Below are positions 59,760 through 64,000 of a stretch of DNA of 64,000 nucleotides, piece by piece. Source of the stretch: Streptomyces sp. WMMB303 (GTDB taxonomy: Bacteria; Actinomycetota; Actinomycetes; Streptomycetales; Streptomycetaceae); NCBI RefSeq assembly GCF_029351045.1, contig NZ_JARKIN010000001.1, forward strand, positions 4,390,501-4,454,500, written 5' to 3'. The notes below the pieces were generated by a model that did no database searches, was not told the origin of the DNA, and was given only the letters and a program-made list of their open reading frames with translations. Position 1 is the first letter of the stretch; every line of letters begins with the position of its first letter. A program made the translations under genes and the position numbers.

Positions 59760-62648
59760 GTGAACGTGAGCCATACGACCTCCCTGCGCGTCGCTGTATT
59801 AGGACCGGTCCGAGCCTGGTGCGGGGAGCGGGAGGTGGCCCTCGGGTCACCTCAGCAGCGGGCCGTGTTCGCCACGCTGCTGCTGCGCCGTGGACGGCCC
59901 GCCACCGTGGGCGAGTTGGTCGACGCCATCTGGGGCGAGGAACCGCCGTCGGGCGCGGTCACCGTGCTGCGTACCTACGTGTCGCGGCTGCGCAAGGTGC
60001 TGGAGCCGGGCCGGAAGCCCGGGCAAGCGCCGCAGGTGATCGTCTCCGCCGCGGACGGCTATCTCGTCCGGGTGGCTCAGGACGCCTTCGATCTCGGCGT
60101 GTTCGAGCGACGCGTGGCCGAGGCGAGGAAGCTGCGCACCGGCGGTTCCCTGGGTGCCGCCGACGAGTTGCTGCGAGCGGCCCTGGACCTGTGGGACGGC
60201 CGACCGCTTGCCGGAGTCCCCGGCCCGCTGGCCGTCGCCGAGCGCTACCGGCTCGACGAGCAGTGGCTGAGCACCTGCGAGACCCATCTGGACCTCGGTC
60301 TGGAGCTCGGGCGCCATGAGGAAGTGGCCGCCAGGCTCTCGGCGCTGACGGCGGGGAACCCACTGCGCGAACGGCTCTACGAACTGCTCATGCTGGCGCT
60401 GTACCGGTCCGGACGGCAGGCCGAGGCGCTGGCGGCGTACGGCGAGATCCGCGGGACGCTCATCTCGGAGCTGGGCGTCGAGCCGGGGGCCGCCCTGGTG
60501 GATCTGCACACTCGGATGCTGTCCGCCGATCCGTCGCTGCGCGCGCCTGCGCCTGCGCGCTCCTCCGACGGCACAGCGGCGTCGGACCCCCAGCCGCCGA
60601 AGGCCACGGCATGTCCGGCGCAACTCCCCGCCGACCTGCCTGTCTTCACCGGCAGGGAGAGCGAACTGGCCCAGACCCACAGCCTGCTGCCCGCCGACGG
60701 CGGGCATCCGAACGCGGTGGTGATCAGCGCGATCGGCGGCATGGCGGGGGTGGGGAAGACCACCCTGGCGGTGCACTGGGCGCACGAGATCGCCCACCGG
60801 TTCCCCGACGGCCAGCTCTACGTCAACCTGCGGGGGTTCGACGCGACCGGCTCGGCGATGCATCCGGACGAGGCCACCCACGGGTTCCTCGACGCGCTGG
60901 GCGTGCCTCCGGGGCAGATACCCGAACGCCCCGACGGGCGCACGGCGCTGTTCCGCGGTCTGCTCGCCGACCGGCGGGTCCTGCTGCTGCTGGACAACGC
61001 CCGGGACACCGAACAGGTGCGGCCCCTGCTGCCCACCGGCCCCGGCTGTCTGGCCGTCATCACCAGCCGCAACCAGCTCACCGGTCTGATCGCCAACGAC
61101 GGAGCCCATCCGCTGACCCTGGATCCCCTCCCGCTCGCCGACGCCCGCGACTTCCTGGCCCGGCGGATCGGTACGGCCCGGATGGCCGCGGAGCCGGAGG
61201 CCGCGGACGAGATCATCGCCTGCTGCGGGCGGCTTCCCCTGGCGCTGGCCATCGTCGCCGCGCGCGCCGCAACCCACCCCAGCTTTCCGCTGTACGCGGT
61301 CGCCGAGGAGCTGCGGGACAACCACGGCAGCCTCGACGCGTTCGCCGGCGGCGACATCAGCACCGACGTGCGCGCGGTGTTCTCGTGGTCGTACCACGCG
61401 CTGTCGGCCCCGGCCGCCCGGCTGTTCCAGTTGCTGGCGGCCGCGCCCGGCCCGGACATCTCCGCGCCCGCCACCGCCGCCCTGGCGGGCCTGGACCTGC
61501 GCGAGACCCGCGGACTGCTCACCGAACTCACGCACGCCCATCTGCTGACCGAACACTTCCCCGGTCGCTACGCCTTCCACGACCTGCTGCGGATCTACGC
61601 CCACGAGCAGGCCGACTGCGAGGAGGCGGCGCCCGAGAGTCAGCAGGCGGTCGAGCGGATCCTCTCCTGGTATCTGCACGCCTCCGCCGCGGCCTCCCGG
61701 TTCATCACGCCGAACCGGCCGCGCGTTCCGCTGCTGCCGCTGCCCGAAGGCTGTGTCGCCCCCCGGTTCACCACCTACGACCAGGCGCTGAAGTGGTGCT
61801 CGGCCGAACGCCCCAACCTGATAGCGGCGATCAAACAGGCCGCCACCGGCGGACACTCCGCCGTCGCCTGGCGGCTGACGGCCGTCCTGTGGGGCTTCTT
61901 CTACCTGCGCAGCCATACCAACGACTGGCTCTCCTGCAACAGGGTGAGCCTCTCGGCGGCGCGCCGGGACGGGGACCGGAAGGGCGCCGCAGAAGCGCTC
62001 ACCGGGGTGGCCAACGCGCTGACCAACGCGGGCAGACTGGACGAGGCCATCGACCACTATCATCAGGCGCTGGCCGCCTGGCAGTTGCTCGGCGACGAGA
62101 GCGGAGCCTCGCGGATCACCGGCAACCTCGGCGACGTCTGCCTGCGGGCCGGCCGGATCGAGGAGGCCCTGACCCACCTGCACAAGGCGCTGGAGACCTA
62201 CCAGACGCTGGGGCACGGCTGGGGCGAGGGCATCTGCCTGAACAATCTGGGTGAGGCCCATCTGCGGCTCGGCCGGCTCGACGAGGCGGGCACCTACCTG
62301 GAGCAGGCGCTGGAGGTGCAACGCGCCACGGACAACACCTGGGTGGAGGGTATCTCGCTGGACTTCCTGGGCACGGTCCATCACCGCCTCCAGCGCCACG
62401 AGGCGGCCATCGAGCACTACCAGCACGCACTCGCCAAGCACCAGGCGGTCGGCAACCGGTGGGGCGAGGCGCAGACCATCGACCACCTCGGCGACGTCCA
62501 TCTGGCCACCGGTGCGCCGGAGGCCGCACGCGAGCACTGGAGCCGCGCCCTGGCGCTGCTGGAGGAGTTCAATCATCGCGACGCCGCCGGAATCCGCGAG
62601 AAGCTCGGGGCGCTGGAGAGCGAGCCCGACAGCGCACCGCAGAGCTGA
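59760..62648 (+). CDS. AfsR/SARP family transcriptional regulator (SARP-BTAD-NB-ARC-TPR)
   Basis: This 962-residue regulator has an N-terminal OmpR-like DNA-binding domain (VAVLGPVRAWCGEREVALGSPQQRAVFATLLL). A BTAD helical domain follows to about residue 255 (RYRLDEQWLSTCETHLDLGL). The NB-ARC ATPase has Walker A GMAGVGKTT (Lys333) and VLLLLDNARDTEQV. The C-terminus has at least six TPR units (ALTGVANALTNAGRLDEAIDHYHQALAAW and similar). It is full length for AfsR-like proteins. Members usually activate secondary metabolite or small regulatory genes. No biosynthetic cluster is next to it, so it may control the type IV-like locus or distant genes. GTG 59760 is used; GTG 59766 is also possible. 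Confidence 0.93.
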   Translation: MNVSHTTSLRVAVLGPVRAWCGEREVALGSPQQRAVFATLLLRRGRPATVGELVDAIWGEEPPSGAVTVLRTYVSRLRKVLEPGRKPGQAPQVIVSAADGYLVRVAQDAFDLGVFERRVAEARKLRTGGSLGAADELLRAALDLWDGRPLAGVPGPLAVAERYRLDEQWLSTCETHLDLGLELGRHEEVAARLSALTAGNPLRERLYELLMLALYRSGRQAEALAAYGEIRGTLISELGVEPGAALVDLHTRMLSADPSLRAPAPARSSDGTAASDPQPPKATACPAQLPADLPVFTGRESELAQTHSLLPADGGHPNAVVISAIGGMAGVGKTTLAVHWAHEIAHRFPDGQLYVNLRGFDATGSAMHPDEATHGFLDALGVPPGQIPERPDGRTALFRGLLADRRVLLLLDNARDTEQVRPLLPTGPGCLAVITSRNQLTGLIANDGAHPLTLDPLPLADARDFLARRIGTARMAAEPEAADEIIACCGRLPLALAIVAARAATHPSFPLYAVAEELRDNHGSLDAFAGGDISTDVRAVFSWSYHALSAPAARLFQLLAAAPGPDISAPATAALAGLDLRETRGLLTELTHAHLLTEHFPGRYAFHDLLRIYAHEQADCEEAAPESQQAVERILSWYLHASAAASRFITPNRPRVPLLPLPEGCVAPRFTTYDQALKWCSAERPNLIAAIKQAATGGHSAVAWRLTAVLWGFFYLRSHTNDWLSCNRVSLSAARRDGDRKGAAEALTGVANALTNAGRLDEAIDHYHQALAAWQLLGDESGASRITGNLGDVCLRAGRIEEALTHLHKALETYQTLGHGWGEGICLNNLGEAHLRLGRLDEAGTYLEQALEVQRATDNTWVEGISLDFLGTVHHRLQRHEAAIEHYQHALAKHQAVGNRWGEAQTIDHLGDVHLATGAPEAAREHWSRALALLEEFNHRDAAGIREKLGALESEPDSAPQS

Positions 62649-62674
62649 TCCTGCGGTCGCCGCCGGCCGCGGCC

Positions 62675-64000
62675 TCACGGCTTCTTGAAGCGCCACTGGT
62701 GGTCGTCGGCGTCGTCGCAACCGAAGATCAACAGCCGGGCGTTCGTCTTCTCTCCGGAGCCCGCCACGTCGAGACACTGGTTGCCACTCTCGTGGTTGCG
62801 GATCCAGTACGTCCCGTTGGAGCGCTTGTCGAGCCACCAGAGCTGGTTGTCGTTCTTGGGACGGCAGTGGTATTCGGTCACCGGGGACCTGGCCGCCTTG
62901 GGCCCGAAACCTGCCAGATCCAGGCACAGGTCGTCCTTGACGTTCCGGATCAGGTAGAGGTCGGCCTTGCCGGGACCGCCGTCCTTCACCTTCCGGTCCA
63001 GCTTCCACCGCTGGTTGCCGCCGCGGGCCCCGGCCGTCGTGTCGCAGTCGCCCTGCTGGACCCGGCCGTCCGGCTCGCCCTTGCCGGTACCGGGCACATC
63101 CAGGCAGCCGCCGGTCTTCCGGTTCACGACCATGGTCACCCCGTGCGGGATACGGCTGCGGTCCGGCGCCTTCCTGACGTGGTCGCCCCTGCCGGAGTCC
63201 TTCTCGTCGGAGGAGTCGGAGCCCTTCTCGTCGTCCTCGGAGCCCTCGTCGCCGGACTTCTCGGGCTTCGAGTCCGCCGACTTCGGCTTGTCCTTCCCCT
63301 CGCCCTTGTCGTCGTCCTTGTCCTCGGGCGAGGGGGACCCGGACGGGGAACCGCTGGGATAGGGCGGGCGCGAGGGGTGCACCGACCCGCCGGGGCCGCG
63401 GTCCGGCTCCTCCTTCGGATCCTCGACCCGGATCTTCCCGTCCGCCCTGTTGTCGCCGCCCCCGCTGCTGGCACCGGCCAGCGCCAGCGGTGTGGTGACC
63501 AGCGCCGCCACCGCGACGGCCACGCCACCGACCACCCAGGGCTTCTTGAGCAGGCTGCTGGGCACGAACTCCACGTCCGAACCGCGCGTCGAGCCACCCG
63601 CGGCCTTCCCGGAGCCGGGCGAACGCCCCGGGAGGGAGGGGCGCCGAAGGGACGGCATGGACGGGCGCGGGATCGAGGGCCGCGGGATCGACGGCATCGC
63701 GGTACGTGACCGGGCCGCGGCCTCCGCCGGTTGCGGCTGTCCGACGGGCACGGCCGCGGCGCTCCCGGCGGTTGTCGGTGCGACGTTCTCGGCAGCCGGC
63801 TGCGGGGCGGCCGGCTTCTCCTCCGCAGCGGGCTCGGCCGGGGCCGCCGCCCCCGCTCCGGCCGGGGCCGCGGGGCCGGCTTCCGCGACGTCGGCGGCAC
63901 CGGCTCCGGGAGCACCGCCCTCCGCGGCGTCCTGGCCCACGAGTCGGCTGGAGCCGTCGGGACCGACCTCGACGCGCACCGCGTAGCCCGTCGCCGGGTT
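62675..64000 (-). CDS. Membrane-anchored ricin-B-type lectin protein (partial, 5' end off the window)
   Basis: 442 codons are visible, and the frame is open to base 64000. The visible start (GYAVRVEVGPDGSSRLVGQDA) matches the N-terminal domain of the protein at 45964-46947. A Pro/Ala-rich linker and the basic SIPRPSIPRPSMPSLRRPS repeat follow. One hydrophobic helix (KKPWVVGGVAVAVAALVTTPLAL) and a Ser/Asp/Lys-rich stalk come next. The C-terminus is a beta-trefoil with three QxW motifs (NQRWKLD, NQLWWLD, HQWRFKKP) typical of ricin-B lectins. Topology suggests a cytoplasmic shared domain and an extracellular sugar-binding head. It converges with the AfsR-like gene, whose stop is 26 bp away. Confidence 0.85.
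   Translation of the reverse strand, partial: NPATGYAVRVEVGPDGSSRLVGQDAAEGGAPGAGAADVAEAGPAAPAGAGAAAPAEPAAEEKPAAPQPAAENVAPTTAGSAAAVPVGQPQPAEAAARSRTAMPSIPRPSIPRPSMPSLRRPSLPGRSPGSGKAAGGSTRGSDVEFVPSSLLKKPWVVGGVAVAVAALVTTPLALAGASSGGGDNRADGKIRVEDPKEEPDRGPGGSVHPSRPPYPSGSPSGSPSPEDKDDDKGEGKDKPKSADSKPEKSGDEGSEDDEKGSDSSDEKDSGRGDHVRKAPDRSRIPHGVTMVVNRKTGGCLDVPGTGKGEPDGRVQQGDCDTTAGARGGNQRWKLDRKVKDGGPGKADLYLIRNVKDDLCLDLAGFGPKAARSPVTEYHCRPKNDNQLWWLDKRSNGTYWIRNHESGNQCLDVAGSGEKTNARLLIFGCDDADDHQWRFKKP

Noticed and set aside
59760..62648. AfsR-like gene as sign of an antibiotic biosynthetic cluster
   Set aside because: No PKS, NRPS, terpene or tailoring genes adjoin it. The methyltransferases in the window are isolated and far away.
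59847..63008. A minus-strand open frame of over 1000 codons
   Set aside because: It is antisense to the AfsR-like gene and its neighbour. Its translation is Gln/Arg/Gly-rich without any family resemblance, while the plus strand encodes clear SARP, NB-ARC and TPR motifs. Long mirror frames are normal at this GC content.
45964..64000. The type IV-like locus as an integrative conjugative element
   Set aside because: No integrase, attachment repeats, relaxase, replication gene or tRNA boundary is visible, and codon use matches the surroundings. Sequence beyond the right edge could change this.

Overview
The window is chromosomal DNA from a Streptomyces or very close actinomycete. The sequence is strongly GC-rich with G/C at most third codon positions. 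GTG and TTG starts are common, and ATGA/GTGA stop-start overlaps occur throughout. The gene content is also typical: an AfsR/SARP regulator, an XRE (DUF5753)-DUF397 pair, a DUF574 methyltransferase, DUF397, DUF4232 and DUF4913 proteins, SPW and EfeOBU. No tRNA, rRNA or CRISPR array was recognised.

Layout. (1) 1-9.3 kb: a mixed block. It holds a membrane pseudokinase with PQQ-type repeats that runs off the left edge, an SPW membrane protein, a YihY/BrkB protein, a DUF3224 protein, a coupled HEAT-repeat and MerR-HEAT pair, a methyltransferase and a frameshifted membrane-protein gene. (2) 9.5-15.9 kb (minus strand): a compact operon for an actinobacterial group 1h (formerly group 5) high-affinity [NiFe] hydrogenase. 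It contains both subunits, a NifU-like protein, a DUF5947 protein, a large accessory protein and three small ORFs; a Rieske/DUF2231 membrane protein lies upstream at 16.1-17.0 kb. (3) 17.4-28.8 kb: small regulatory and methyltransferase genes, an efeO-efeB-efeU iron-uptake operon behind a probable iron box, a scar carrying an IS5-type transposase remnant, a lipoprotein, an XRE/DUF397 module with two divergent small ORFs, and a NarL-type two-component system. (4) 28.9-37.8 kb: a YceI protein and a second, reduced complex-I-like operon (nuoA, a degenerate NuoB/NuoD-like fusion, nuoH-J-K-L-M-N). It has no NuoE/F/G or NuoI, and the one candidate for B/D has lost its Fe-S cysteines. (5) 38-45.5 kb: a secreted PL8 polysaccharide lyase, a TetR-amidase divergent pair with a palindromic operator, a 9-copy 7-bp tandem repeat, a DUF4232 protein and an orphan ECF sigma factor.

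(6) 46-59.6 kb: the most interesting region, a type IV secretion-like apparatus. Divergent from a shared intergenic hub are a membrane-tethered lytic-transglycosylase-like protein (VirB1 role) and an operon of a DUF6668 P-loop-like protein, two small two-helix membrane proteins (VirB2-like), a bitopic VirB8-like protein, a VirB6/TrbL-like polytopic protein, an SCO6880-family protein, a VirB4-like ATPase and a VirD4/TraG-like coupling ATPase. VirB4 appears split, with its N-terminal part in the SCO6880-family protein and the motor in the next gene. No relaxase, integrase or origin of transfer is visible, so protein or effector export is at least as plausible as conjugation. Two proteins flanking the locus share an N-terminal domain with a PDGSSRLV motif. 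The right-hand one is membrane-anchored and carries a ricin-B-type lectin domain. An AfsR-like regulator lies next to it.

Limits: family calls rest on motifs and remembered family sequence. No database search, structure prediction or codon statistics could be run.
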